Assembly (NCBI RefSeq): GCF_014805685.1
Contig: NC_060906.1
Span: 8,138,346 to 8,202,345, forward strand
Direction of reading: 5' to 3'
DNA length: 64,000 nucleotides
Source: Silurus meridionalis
Taxonomy: Eukaryota > Chordata > Actinopteri > Siluriformes > Siluridae
The notes under the pieces were generated by a model. It searched no databases. It had not been told where the DNA came from and saw only the letters and a list, made by a program, of their open reading frames with translations. This document shows, in pieces, positions 10,697-20,363 of the stretch. Every line of letters begins with the position of its first letter. The stretch's first letter is position 1. The position numbers and the translations under genes were made by a program.

Positions 10697-10834
10697 CATA
10701 ATGGTCTCCTCATTGCCGGACAACACGCATCGCAGTTTCTGCAGGTCCCTCTCTTTCTCCCTGAGGAGGAGCTGCAGCTTGCGTACCTCGACCTCCTTCT
10801 GCTCCACGCACATGAATCTCTCGTCTACTGCATG
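10697..10834 (-). CDS. pde4dip: pde4dip coiled-coil exon (AVDERF...SGNEETIM)
   Basis: 138 bases, phase 0/0, reading HAVDERFMCVEQKEVEVRK through LRCVLSGNEETIM, with donor ATG|GTATCA and acceptor TTTTGTGCAG. It aligns with human AIDEKFSALEEKEKELRQLR...LSSNEATM. Confidence 0.93.
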
Positions 10835-10953
10835 CTGCACAAAAGAACACAAGGATCACATGTATTTTTTTATTATAATTTTCTCCTAGTAGAAGTCCAA
10901 AAATAAATACCCGGATTTGTAGAAATCTTGTATGTGTATAAACAGACGTATAC

Positions 10954-11058
10954 CTCCAGCGCTTGGTCTCTCTCCTGAATGCGCAGCTTGAGCTTATGGA
11001 CGAGGATGTCCCTGTTTCCGCCACCTTCCTTCTGACCATCCAACAGTTCAGTGTAGTC
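10954..11058 (-). CDS. pde4dip: pde4dip coiled-coil exon (DYTELLDGQ)
   Basis: 105 bases, phase 0/0, reading DYTELLDGQKEGGGNRDI then LVHKLKLRIQERDQALE, with donor GAG|GTATAC and acceptor CTCCATAG. It corresponds to human EFRELLQYRDNSDKTLE...KLRQRIHDKAVALE. Confidence 0.92.
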
Positions 11059-11170
11059 CTATGGAGGATTCATACATGAAAGAAGAATCATCAGCCATCT
11101 CCATCTTCATTTTTTAAATACCCACACATTTAATTGCACTACATAGCATGCTATTTGTTTGCTGTCTCAC

Positions 11171-11329
11171 GTGTAAAAGCTGTTCCTTGTGCTGTAGCTT
11201 GGTCTTCAGCTCTCTGATGGTTCTTTCTCTTTCCTCCAACTCTCTTTCTTTGTCTTCCTTTCCCTCCTTCAACTTCTCCGCCATCTGCTCTAGGTCTGAA
11301 CGTGCTCTCTGCAGACCAGCAAGCAGCTC
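11171..11329 (-). CDS. pde4dip: pde4dip coiled-coil exon (ELLAGLQRAR...HKEQLLH)
   Basis: 159 bases, phase 0/0, reading ELLAGLQRARSDLEQMAEK through ELKTKLQHKEQLLH, with donor CAC|GTGAGA and acceptor ACCCGCAG. It is strongly charged and heptad-patterned. HKEQLL is conserved with human SHKEQLLQEF. Confidence 0.93.
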
Positions 11330-11415
11330 CTGCGGGTAAATGAAGGACAAGTTTATTTAATCTGGTAAATATTCCCAAACACATGCATAGATATATCTTA
11401 TTTTTCAGATCTCAC

Positions 11416-11625
11416 TTGATTGTGTTTCTGGGCTTCCCGGTGACGGTCCTGAACCCCCTGGAGATCGGCGTGAAGGCGCTGGTTGGCACGCGCCAGCTCG
11501 TCCTCTCGTCTCTGGGCCTGGCGCTGGGTTCTTTGGACGCCCTGAAGCTCCAGCTGGCTCGAAAACAAAGAGGCCTGAAGCTCTAATAGCTCGGTCTGTA
11601 GTGGATCAAGTGCTGGAGTGGACGT
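11416..11625 (-). CDS. pde4dip: pde4dip coiled-coil exon (LELQASLFSSQLELQ)
   Basis: 210 bases, phase 0/0, from TSTPALDPLQTELLELQ to HREAQKHNQ, with donor CAA|GTGAGA and acceptor CATGTAG. LLELQASLFSSQLELQ matches human LLDLQSALFCSQLEIQ, and KHNQ is retained at the end. It has more Arg and a higher GC content than neighbouring exons. Confidence 0.92.
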
Positions 11626-11754
11626 CTACATGAAACACAAACACATACACACAGAGATCTAGTGTTTCTCACAAGGTGTTTGAGGATTATGAGAAATATT
11701 TAAAACGTGTATATATGTGTGTATGCACAAAACAAAAAAACAAAAACTTCTCAC

Positions 11755-11826
11755 CTGTAATTTCTGCTGCTTCAGAGAAGTCAAAAGCTGCTTCTGCTCG
11801 TCTACGAGCTGGTGTAAGTCAGCAAT
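11755..11826 (-). CDS. pde4dip: pde4dip small coiled-coil exon (IADLHQLVDEQKQ)
   Basis: 72 bases, phase 0/0, reading IADLHQLVDEQKQLLTSLK then QQKLQ, with donor CAG|GTGAGA and acceptor GTTTAG. It corresponds to human TEELYQVIEGQNDTMAKLRE. The upstream intron of 398 bases contains a Tc1-like fragment. Confidence 0.87.
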
Positions 11827-11867
11827 CTAAACCAGAGATATTACACTGGAATTAAAAACGTTCCTCT

Positions 11868-12190
11868 CTTTGCTGAAAAGTATTGGACACCTGACTTTTC
11901 CAGCCCTGTTTGGTTCTTCCCCAAACCGTTACCACAAAACTCAAGGCACACGATTGTATCGGGTGTCTTTTGATGCTGTAGCAAGAAATTTCCCCCTTTT
12001 ACTTGAACTAGGAAACCCCAGCCTGTTCCAGCATCACAATGTCCCTGTGCACAAAACAAAACTTTACATGCTTTTAAATGGAAGATCTCCTGCTATAGAG
12101 CACCACCATATGTACCTGATTTTACTAACTCCAGAAAACTCCACAAAATCTAGAGGAACATCTTCCCAGAAGAATGGATGGGTCCTGTGC
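11868..12190. mobile_element. Tc1-like fragment in a pde4dip intron
   Basis: It starts TATTGGACACCTGACTTTTCC and contains ACTTGAACTAGGAAACCCCA and AGCATCACAATGTCCCTGTG, then AGGAACATCTTCCCAGAAGA. It fills most of the 398-base intron between 12,225 and 11,826. Confidence 0.75.
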
Positions 12191-12224
12191 AGAAGATTAG
12201 AAAATTGATAAGTTGTGAACCCAC

Positions 12225-12344
12225 CTCGCTGTCCTTGGTGCTGAGGCAGTCCCTTAGAGTCAAGATAGTCCTCTCCTGTCCTTCTACAGTCTCCCGGCAA
12301 GACAACATATCAAGCTCCATAACTCCAAGTCGCTCCTGCAGCTC
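12225..12344 (-). CDS. pde4dip: pde4dip coiled-coil exon (ELQERLGVMELDM)
   Basis: 120 bases, phase 0/0. It reads ELQERLGVMELDMLSCRE through LRDCLSTKDSE, with donor GAG|GTGGGT. The acceptor is unusual: a (GT)n repeat followed by GCGTGCAG replaces an ordinary pyrimidine tract. It matches human KLNEMSYELKCAQE...LKSRERE. Confidence 0.9.
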
Positions 12345-12349
12345 CTGCA

Positions 12350-12371
12350 CGCACACACACACACACACACA
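12350..12371. repeat. (CA)n abutting a 3' splice site
   Basis: (CA)n on the + strand, (UG)n in the pre-mRNA, directly upstream of the acceptor of the exon 12,225-12,344. Confidence 0.95.
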
Positions 12372-12569
12372 AACACCCACAAACACACAAGATCCTTAGA
12401 TACCCTAACACCATAGATATAATACTAATAAACCCAACATACTGTCTTGTACTAAATACAATGATCTCATTCTTACACCCTTCAAATAACATCAACACAT
12501 GATCATAAAAAACTTAAAGCTAAAATTCTGGATACAGAGACCTTCAATAAAGCAGAAGAAGACTTGTAC

Positions 12570-12707
12570 CTTGTTGCTTGCTTCACTCGCTCTGATCTTG
12601 GCCTGGAGAGACTGGACCTGACCCTGGGCCTTCTGCAATTCAGTCACACACTGACCTGCTGCATTCTCATACTGCACCAGCTGAACCTGCTGCTCCGCAA
12701 TGAGCTT
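12570..12707 (-). CDS. pde4dip: pde4dip shared coiled-coil exon (KLIAEQQ)
   Basis: 138 bases, phase 0 at both ends, reading KLIAEQQVQLVQYENAAGQC through KIRASEASNK, with donor AAG|GTACAA. It is the first exon common to the CM1 form (from 19,767) and the alternative first exon (from 13,752). Its acceptor TTTATCAG is preceded within about 8 bases by a (GT)n tract on the transcribed strand. Confidence 0.92.
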
Positions 12708-12712
12708 CTGAT

Positions 12713-12714
<2 letters not shown>

Positions 12715-12742
<28 letters not shown>
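12715..12742. repeat. (CA)n abutting a 3' splice site
   Basis: (CA)n on the + strand, (UG)n in the pre-mRNA, ending about 8 bases before the acceptor of the exon 12,570-12,707. The remaining stretch to 13,560 is AT-rich with AAATA- and AAAAG-type low complexity and no gene signal. Confidence 0.95.
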
Positions 12743-12743
<1 letters not shown>

Positions 12744-13751
12744 TTTTTTAAACATATAAAAATGTAAAGAAAAATCACACCGAAGCAGATGTGTTGAATT
12801 TAAAGGATGAAAATAATATCAACAAATAGAAAAATAAATAAAAGACCATTAAAATTAGAAAAATATTTTCAAAAGAAATCAAATGAAATACTATAAAATA
12901 TAAATAAATAGACCTATGAATAAGTAAACATGAAAATACTCAAAAGAAATTAAATAATATAAAATGAAAGTAAATAAATAGATAAACAAACAAAAATAAA
13001 TAAGTGATAATTAAAATACAAAAAAAAAAATGACCTAGGATAATAGTGAACTTATTTGTTTAATTAATTGATAAAGAAAAAGAAAGAAAGAGTAAAGAAA
13101 AGAAAAGAAAAGTAAAGTAAAGAAAAGGGCATGTGAGGAACGTGTACACTTTAACACGGATCTATTCCCTCACAAAGCCTTCCACAGGAAGTCCTGTATT
13201 TCCGTGACGGCACATCATTCATTTCCTTATTTCCACTCTGTAATCTCCCTGTGCTCACTTTCACTTCTGTCCTCAGTCTAAAGCCACAAAAAATCCATAA
13301 TTTCATACTATTTAATTCATTTTAAAAAGGTTATGCGTTTGTGGTGCATACATTTGCCTAATGATGATGTTTCAGATGAATAAAGATCGAAGGTTGTGTT
13401 CTCTCCTGATTTGAATGGAAATGGTAAAAGAAAAGACAGAATAATAAGCCCTACTTAAATATAAAAAAAAAGTGTTAATAAAAATGTGTGCGTGTGTGTT
13501 TAAAGACACGTCAAGGGAAAACCCTTCTGAGGACTTGCTTGTAGTACTTAGCATTGTTGCCTACAACAACAGTCGTCATGGCAGCAGACATGTTGCTAAG
13601 AGAATGCAGAGTGATTAAAGGATTTGGAGAATATGCCCAAGAGGCTTCTCCAGACACACAAAACACGCTCCATACACCCCTTTTCACTGCTTCCTAATCG
13701 AATCGTGAGCATCCCACTAAATTTGGGTTGGTTTGCAATTTTTTCAACTAC

Positions 13752-14939
13752 CTCCTGAAAGCCCAGAGGTCCACATGGAACATAATCGTCCATCCAGAGG
13801 GCCTCGATCTCAGCCAGGTCCAGACGCAGTTCCTGCTGGATGCTGAGAGGAGCCATGTCAGGAGGATGGAGAGAAAAAGGACAGTCGGTTTCTGATTGAA
13901 GGATCTGGTTGGTGGCTACAGGTTTGATCGGTACAGGAAGTCGGCTGCCTCGGAAAACACGGACTGGACGCCACTCGAAGCTTTTGACCAGGCTTAGAGC
14001 TAGCTCCACTCCTGTTTTGGGGCTCTGCTCGGTAATGGATATCGGAAGCATGTCCTTTTTCTCCTGCAGAAGGTCGGGATGAACTAGCGAGCAGGGCTCA
14101 CCCGCGGCATCCAGTGACTCGATCGATGAGGCCGGGCTGAGACTCGTGTTCTCTTCCTCAGCCGTTTGACTGATCTCTGTCAGACTCGATGACGGAGCAG
14201 CAGTCTCTTGAGGTTCTGATCCAGGTTCTGCCTCTTCCATGCTGGCCAGATTGCTAACAGAGTAACGGGTTGAGGGGCCACATGAGGTGCTTCTGCCCAC
14301 CTTCCTGGGCACTTTGCAGATCGCTTCATAATCAGAGTCGGCCACTCGCAACGTTGTGCATCCCCGGCACTTTCTGGAGTGCTGCGCCCGGCCAGCTTCT
14401 GATCCTGCTTGGCACTGGTGGGAGTGATGATGAGGATGATGTTGTTGTTGTTGGTGTGGACCCCCACGTTCCTGAGAGTCGTTCTCAGCCCAGCACTCGT
14501 AGACCGAATACGTCAGATCTTCTTCTAACAGGGAGCTGTACTTGGAGTCAGACGGGGCCGGCGTTTCCACGATCGACGCCTCCGTTCCAGACTTGACCAT
14601 TTCCGATTCGATTTCTTCCTGGTTGTTTTTGCGATACAGACCCCCTATGCACTGGCGAAGACGCTCTTTCTCAAGCAGGAGCTTCTGCATCCGCTCGATG
14701 GACAGAGCCTCGACACGGGCTATCACCGTGTCGAAGCGGTACATGCGGTCCAGCATGAAGGCGCACTTGCTGCAGGAGAACTCGCGCTGCCCATCCCGGG
14801 ACACTTGCCTGCCCAGGGCATGCGACAACAACACCTGCAGGCTCAGCTTGTTCGTCGGGTTGAAGATCCATCTACGCTGGTTACCGTAAAGCTCCCGCGC
14901 ACAGATCCGGCACAAGTCCTTTGTTTTGGAGTCCAGCAT
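13752..14939 (-). CDS. pde4dip: pde4dip alternative first coding exon (zinc-like, EB-binding-type isoform)
   Basis: 396 codons run from the ATG at 14,939 to donor GAG|GTAGTT. The head carries CRIC (Cys10, Cys13) and CSKC (Cys56, Cys59), a ZAD-like zinc-binding arrangement, followed by a helical stretch (MYRFDTVIARVEALSIERMQ). It is nearly identical in layout to human MKEICRICARELCGNQRRW. The middle is low complexity: His/Gln-rich at residues 162-175 and Ser/Glu-rich at 230-275. Residues 332-335 are SRLP in a basic, Pro-rich setting (GSRLPVPIKP), a candidate SxIP-type EB1-binding motif. The end is phase 0 and joins KLIAEQQ at 12,707. The product lacks CM1 and so should act on microtubule plus ends or the Golgi and not nucleate directly. 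Reading continues past the donor to a stop at 13,596, probably not used. An AG just before the ATG (14,942-14,941) may be an acceptor for a 5' untranslated exon. Confidence 0.93.
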
Positions 14940-15302
14940 TCTAACAACTTCTAGATGTTTGGGATCCTGTATGTGAATATATTATTATTATTATTATTAT
15001 TAATAATAATAATAATGATGATAAAGTCTCATTTGGACAAATCCGGTGCACCGAGCTTGCAATGGGTGTACATAACCAAAATATTTCTAAATGTCACTTC
15101 ACTCCTTGTCTTCTTAACCACACCTTCATAACTGGAAAGCAAGCTCATCAACATGGCAGGTTCTTCTCAACATCACTTCTCTCCCAATCCCATTTTTTCC
15201 CTCCTGCTCGCACTCGAAAACCAAAATATATCATCTCTCTTTCTCCCCCACAAAAATCTTTCCTGAAGCCGTTTCTTGACAATGCAACCTCAAACCTTGA
15301 GC
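14940..15302 (-). promoter_or_regulatory. Likely promoter or 5' UTR region of the alternative first exon
   Basis: Position is the only evidence: it is immediately upstream of the isoform-specific ATG and has no coding exon. No TATA box or CpG island is obvious. An AG just 5' of the ATG leaves open that the transcription start lies further upstream behind a 5' UTR intron. Confidence 0.3.
14979..15016. repeat. (TTA)n(TAA)n inverted repeat
   Basis: A run of TTA units turns directly into TAA units, forming a near-perfect palindrome about 40-75 bases upstream of the alternative start codon at 14,939. Confidence 0.9.
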
Positions 15303-15431
15303 ATGGATCCTGACGTTGAAGAGATCCGAGTCACACTGAACAGACACCGCGATGTGGCACTGCAGGAGAGGATCCAGAGACCCGGATCGTACCATTTTAC
15401 AGAACGGGGGGGGATACGTTTTCTTAATTGA
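15303..15431 (+). CDS. Small ORF, 42 residues, divergent from pde4dip alternative first exon
   Basis: The ATG has A at -3 and G at +4, a strong start context. The product begins MDPDVEEIRVTLNRHRDV, has an amphipathic, protein-like composition with a PGSYHF stretch, and ends with TGA after an eight-G run. I do not recognise the family. It could be the first exon of a divergent transcript, a fossil exon or chance. The G-run could also hide a frameshift, since one base fewer would open a longer frame. Confidence 0.25.
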   Translation: MDPDVEEIRVTLNRHRDVALQERIQRPGSYHFTERGGIRFLN

Positions 15432-15632
15432 ACAGAAAAGCTCGTTTACTACACGTTTTCAAGCACATTGTGTACGTAAACCTTTTTTTTTTTTTGGTCA
15501 ATCCTTTTCTTATAAACATATCCGCGCTTCAACGCAGCGTGCGTATGTGTTTTCTGGGATCCCCCTCATCGGGGAAAAGAACCACGCCGAAACCGCTAGT
15601 CATCATTCGGGTTTGTTGCTAACACACAAACA

Positions 15633-15636
<4 letters not shown>

Positions 15637-15664
<28 letters not shown>
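15637..15664. repeat. (CA)n microsatellite
   Basis: Pure CA run. The region 15,670-19,760 otherwise holds AT-rich intronic sequence, one SINE, a (GATA)n tract and two long CA/GT tracts, with no exon signal seen. Confidence 0.97.
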
Positions 15665-15667
<3 letters not shown>

Positions 15668-15959
15668 TGAATGATGGCGCTGTATCAATCAGTGTTCGTA
15701 TCCTGACTGGTTAACAAATCACAATTGAATTGGCTTTATGAGGATTTTTTAACACATAAATTTCCCATATTTATGTTTTGAGCATGCGCACTTGGTTTCT
15801 TTCCTCCTAAAGTAGAAGTAAAAGTGCTTCAACATGGACCACAGGCACAACTTCCCTAAAGCACAGTATCCAAAACCCTGGTGCTGAAACAGGTTTCACA
15901 CACAGTTTCCATTTCTATATTTTATGCCATTTACGCCTCTATTTAGAGCCTCTTACAAT

Positions 15960-16110
15960 TATCTCATTTATATAACTAAGCAGTTGAGGGTTAAGGGCCT
16001 TGCTCAAGGGCCCAGAAGTGGCAACTTTAGTGGTGATGGGATTTTGAACTCACACGTTTCTGATCAAGAGTCACAAAATCTTACCCACTGAGCTACCCCT
16101 TCTCACAACT
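15960..16110 (-). mobile_element. V-SINE-like element, reverse orientation
   Basis: AGCAGTTGAGGGTTAAGGGC, TTGCTCAAGGGCCCAGAAGT and the terminal TTACCCACTGAGCTACCCC are the reverse complement of the SINE core and tRNA-like head. Confidence 0.75.
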
Positions 16111-18837
16111 CATCTAAGGAAGAGATGTTAATCAGCTCATTAGCTGAATCCTCCATTGCTCCATCTCCATTCTAGTGATAGGAAAATCTAATAATTTGAG
16201 TGACTTGGTTCTTTCAATCTCGTTTATCAAAATGCATAAATCTTATTTGAGTCATTTAGTTCATGTCCTCCCTTTAACCCTTTGATCAACGATTTGAACC
16301 AGAACACTCATAAGATGAACTACTCCATTCTGTTTCCTGTGTAATGCACTGCATAGCGTCTTTGTGTCATGTGATTAAAAGGAATAAAAAGGAATCAAAT
16401 CACACTTTGAGACGACTCATTTAAAATGAACGAATTGTTCATGAAAGACCTTTATTACATCCAAGATTCTCCATTTCACCTTTATGAACCCCTTTATGAA
16501 CATCCTATAAACACGTAAACACGTAAAATGATGCAGAATCACAACAATCTACAACACAACCACAAAGGGCTGTCGATCAAACACACATTCAGACCCATTT
16601 GATAGCTAGTTCTAGTACTACTGGCATGTTCTCGGGAGCTTAAAGAAAACCAGAGAACCTTGAGGAAACCAGTGAAAACATAGAACTTGAGAACTTCTGT
16701 ATAGATAGGAAGCAAGGCTAAGGATGGAACCCTGTATCTGTGGTAATGCTCTAGTACCTACTGCACCACTGGGGTAAAAACTATAAAGTAAAGTACAAAA
16801 ACAATCCAGGAACAGGGATGAAGGCCTGTTTATCAGCATGGTCATGTGACAGGAACAGTTTCTGAGGTTGAAATTGGTCCTCAGTGATGAAAACGTTTTG
16901 GTTACTGCAATAAGCTTTATTCCAATAGGAATTATGGCTCATTCAGTGAAATGTTTCAGTGTGTTAAATCCAAGGTCTATTTTTAACCAAGACCAGTTTA
17001 TATCTGTCTTCCCTCATAGAACAAGACTAATGTATACTTTGTGCATTACAGAAATGTGTTCACATTTGGGACAAGCCAAGCTCATGGCCATATGAATCAT
17101 ATAAACCACCGAATACAGAAAGATATCATTTGTATTTTGGGGAAAGTTTGGAAATTTCTGAGGTTTGTTTGGTGTCACTAGGTGAATTTATCACTCAGAG
17201 TGCCTCTGGGTATTAGGCAAAATAGACAGGACGCCATAACAGTGCTGACCTATAAACAAGTCCCAATCAAAAAACTATTTATCCTAATCAGCCAATGCAT
17301 TGGGGTCTTTTTTTTTACTAACATGATCTCAGTGTTTATTGCTTCAGTTGACAGAAAGAGCAAAGAGTCAGAGAAACTCACTGGCCTGCCGTTTCTGCTA
17401 CAGGGGGCAAAACTTTAAAAAGGCCAAGCAAGTGTGACCACAATGTTTGAAAAGCAATAAAAAATGACTGACAAAACATTACAAATGGTACTCACAGGTC
17501 ACATAAATATTTAATATGAATGCTAAATAGTTCTGGATAAATTATCATTTTTTACACACACTCTCTCTCTATGTGGGGAATGGTTTAACTGATGAAAAAG
17601 TTGGGGATTTTCTTTGTTTTTTAAAGAGATGCTATGGTTTGTAATGACGTGACATTACATTAAACTCATCTTGTGACTCAGGGGGAATCTCAAAAGCACC
17701 AAATGACTAGAAAACTAAGATTATAATACATTGTTTGGACAAAAGTGAAGGGTTTAGTGTTGGGAGAGTGCAGCGTTTGCGTGTGTGTGCGTGTGTGTTT
17801 GTGTGTTTTCATGCGCATCATCAATCACTTGCGCTTATAAATTATGGCCAGTAGGTGTCACTGTCTCATTGCCCACAATAATATATTTTTTCTCAGTTGC
17901 TTTGTAGCATTTCACGAATCATCCTTAATATTTGCAAAATTTGTACAAATGGCACAACACATTGTATTTCTTGCAAAAGCCTGTACTTTTCTTAAAATCC
18001 TTGGTTCATCTCTCAAAAGTAAGTATTTGTGTCAATGAACAAATCATTGCCATCAAAATGAAAAGTTTGTTTGTCATAGTTCACAAACAAGATCGTCAAA
18101 ATGTTTAGGCATGTTGTCATTATGACGGCGCACAGTTTCAGTATTTCCTGATATAAACTACGGTTTGGATTACAATGATTGAATATGAACAAGGCTGAAT
18201 TTCTTCTGTACGGCATCTATAAATTTCAGCGGTACGAATGTATTTATTTGATTGCATATTTGATTTATTTAGATTGCAAGAGACTGGATAGGATTCACAC
18301 TTTTACTGTACTGTAATAGTGTTTGTTTGTTTCCTGATTGTTCATCCATTTTTAGAAATTGCAATTCTTTGTTTTGTCACCAATTGAAGGTTCACCAGAT
18401 TCACCTCTGACCTGTTTTAGAGAACTAGTAGATTATTGGTTGATCTGATGCGTTCACTCGCCCTCATTAGTGTCATATAGTCATCAATTAAAGAGATATT
18501 CACAAAAATAAATGCATTCAAGGACCTATGCAATGAACTGATGAGATGTTTTAGGGGTTAAAACTATTCAGGTGAAACCAGTATAATGTATTTTAATCAT
18601 CATGACAAAAAACTGCTAATGTAGGAAACAGCAGACATTTGTGAACAATCAGTTAAAAGAATGTACAAAAGCATTTGCAATTTGTTCAAAGCGACAACAA
18701 ATGTTTTTCTGATGTGCACAAGTGACTGAATGATGTGGAGGTTAAACAAGTAGTTTTAAGAATTTAATTTACTGTATGATCTGAGAAATGATTGAAAGCA
18801 GCTGAGAAAAACTGTAATAATAATAACACTAACAATA

Positions 18838-18838
<1 letters not shown>

Positions 18839-18911
<73 letters not shown>
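18839..18911. repeat. (GATA)n microsatellite
   Basis: About 18 GATA units, pure, in the intron between 19,767 and 14,939. It is flanked on the right by an imperfect inverted sequence (CTGTACAGTGCACAGAAG / GTGCACTGTACAG). Confidence 0.97.
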
Positions 18912-18912
<1 letters not shown>

Positions 18913-19093
18913 TCTGTACAGTGCACAGAAGTGCACTGTACAGACGTATTATTATTTTTACATTTCATATTTACTCAGGTGCATATTTATAGTATGCAAC
19001 TGGAAAACAGTGCTTATTTATAAATGTGCCTGTGAAAAGGGAACAGTAGGCTGCAGTATGCTATGGTGCTTGCTGACCTACATACAGTGGTAG

Positions 19094-19094
<1 letters not shown>

Positions 19095-19147
<53 letters not shown>
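19095..19147. repeat. (GT)n microsatellite
   Basis: About 26 GT units. Confidence 0.98.
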
Positions 19148-19149
<2 letters not shown>

Positions 19150-19289
19150 ATAAATAAATGTAGATATCTGAGCCATTGCATCCATTTGGAAAGATAGACT
19201 GATGTTGTGCACTGGCCTGTAATTACACTGAATGAACTACAGTTACACAGTTAAGTTTCATTTTGATTAATATAGTAAATCACAGTAAA

Positions 19290-19290
<1 letters not shown>

Positions 19291-19340
<50 letters not shown>
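19291..19340. repeat. (CA)n microsatellite
   Basis: About 25 CA units, 145 bases from the (GT)n at 19,095. The two are complementary and could pair in RNA. Confidence 0.98.
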
Positions 19341-19343
<3 letters not shown>

Positions 19344-19766
19344 TTAATACTGTGTCAGTGATAAATCTGACTTCAGACATTTTTTATGTCCATACAGAGA
19401 TGAAATACAACTATACTGTATACGTATCCCATCAGCCAATTATGATGCAGCATTGCAACATATAGTATAAAATTGTGATGATGCAGCACAGAAATTCAGT
19501 TAATTAGCAAGTATAAGAATAAACTCATTTTGTCCATGGTTTGCTTAATGTTTATTTCTTCATGTATTTTTTATGACAGAATGGTGCGAAAAACAAAAAA
19601 ATCCTTGAAAAAAAGACCAGGTGATGTTTCCCCAATTCTTTATCTGTTTTATGTGAAAATGAACCTGGATCTACATGATCGTTGTATTGCTGCCACATGA
19701 TTGGCTGATATGTGCAGTTGCTCAGACGTTCCTAAAAAAACAGAGTGCGTCATATCATCATCATAC

Positions 19767-19923
19767 CTTCATATCTCTGTCCTTCTGCTGAAAAGACGTG
19801 CTCAGGACCTGCAGTTCTTCCTCCAGCTGAGTCACTTTATGAGAAAGAGAGTCCGCTTCTTTATGCAGAGATCTTTCTTCTTCCTCTTTCCTGACCAGAT
19901 CCTCAGTTAAATTCTGAATCAGC
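19767..19923 (-). CDS. pde4dip: pde4dip coiled-coil exon (NLTEDLVRKEEE)
   Basis: A 157-base exon with acceptor TACTCAG and donor AAG|GTATGA. One base completes Arg. It then reads LIQNLTEDLVRKEEEERSL through VLSTSFQQKDRDMK, a heptad-rich coiled coil. It ends in phase 0 and is the last exon used only by CM1-containing transcripts. The next shared exon starts at 12,707, across a 7 kb intron that contains the alternative first exon. Confidence 0.9.
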
Positions 19924-19984
19924 CTGAGTACAGAATTGCAGATTGATGTGATGTGCAAACCAAATCCAAGATCTGGCTCCTCAC

Positions 19985-20200
19985 TAGAGTTGCAAATTCT
20001 GGAAACTTTCTATGGGAACTTCATCTGGGGAATTTTGACAATATTCCATGTTGGATAGTTTATGGGAATATGTGCAACATTTAAGTTCCCTGTTTTGGGC
20101 TTGGGCAATTTTATAAAATCCCAAATTATTGACATACATTTCTGCTAATTACCATGAAAAGTTTTCAGTCTTGAAAATTCCTAAATTTTGCAACCCTTGT
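19985..20200. mobile_element. hAT-like MITE filling an intron
   Basis: The left end TAGAGTTGCAAATT matches, inverted, the right end AATTTTGCAACCCTTGT. The interior has related sub-repeats (GGAACTTTC/GAAAAGTTTTC, GGGAATTTTGA). It occupies about 73% of the 297-base intron between 20,221 and 19,923. CCTCACTA and CCTCAAAT flank it and may be a decayed 8-base target duplication; hAT is an inference. Confidence 0.65.
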
Positions 20201-20220
20201 CCTCAAATGATTTGATTAAC

Positions 20221-20363
20221 CTCTCTTTCTCGGCCAGCATTTCCTCCTGTGTCTCCTTAGTCTCCATCACCCGCATCCTGTTCTCCAGATCCACACGGCG
20301 CTGCGATTCTGAGGCGGCCAGCGAAGACATTTTTTCAGCTTCGCTCTTTGCGAGTTTAGACTC
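20221..20363 (-). CDS. pde4dip: pde4dip coiled-coil exon (ESKLAKSEAEKM)
   Basis: A 143-base exon with acceptor TTATCAG and donor AG|GTTAAT. It encodes ESKLAKSEAEKMSSLAASES through MLAEKE and the first two bases of Arg. It follows LLQE as in human LLQEESRLAKNEA. The downstream intron is only 297 bases and is mostly a MITE. Confidence 0.92.

Noticed and set aside
13596..13751. C-terminal continuation of the alternative first exon to a stop at 13,596
   Set aside because: A good donor at 13,752/13,751 joins in phase to the conserved KLIAEQQ exon. The read-through tail has no recognisable similarity, though an intron-retained short form cannot be excluded.
14180..14889. Open frames on both strands overlapping the alternative first exon
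   Set aside because: They are shadow frames of the 396-codon exon, with unnatural composition and no conservation that I recognise.
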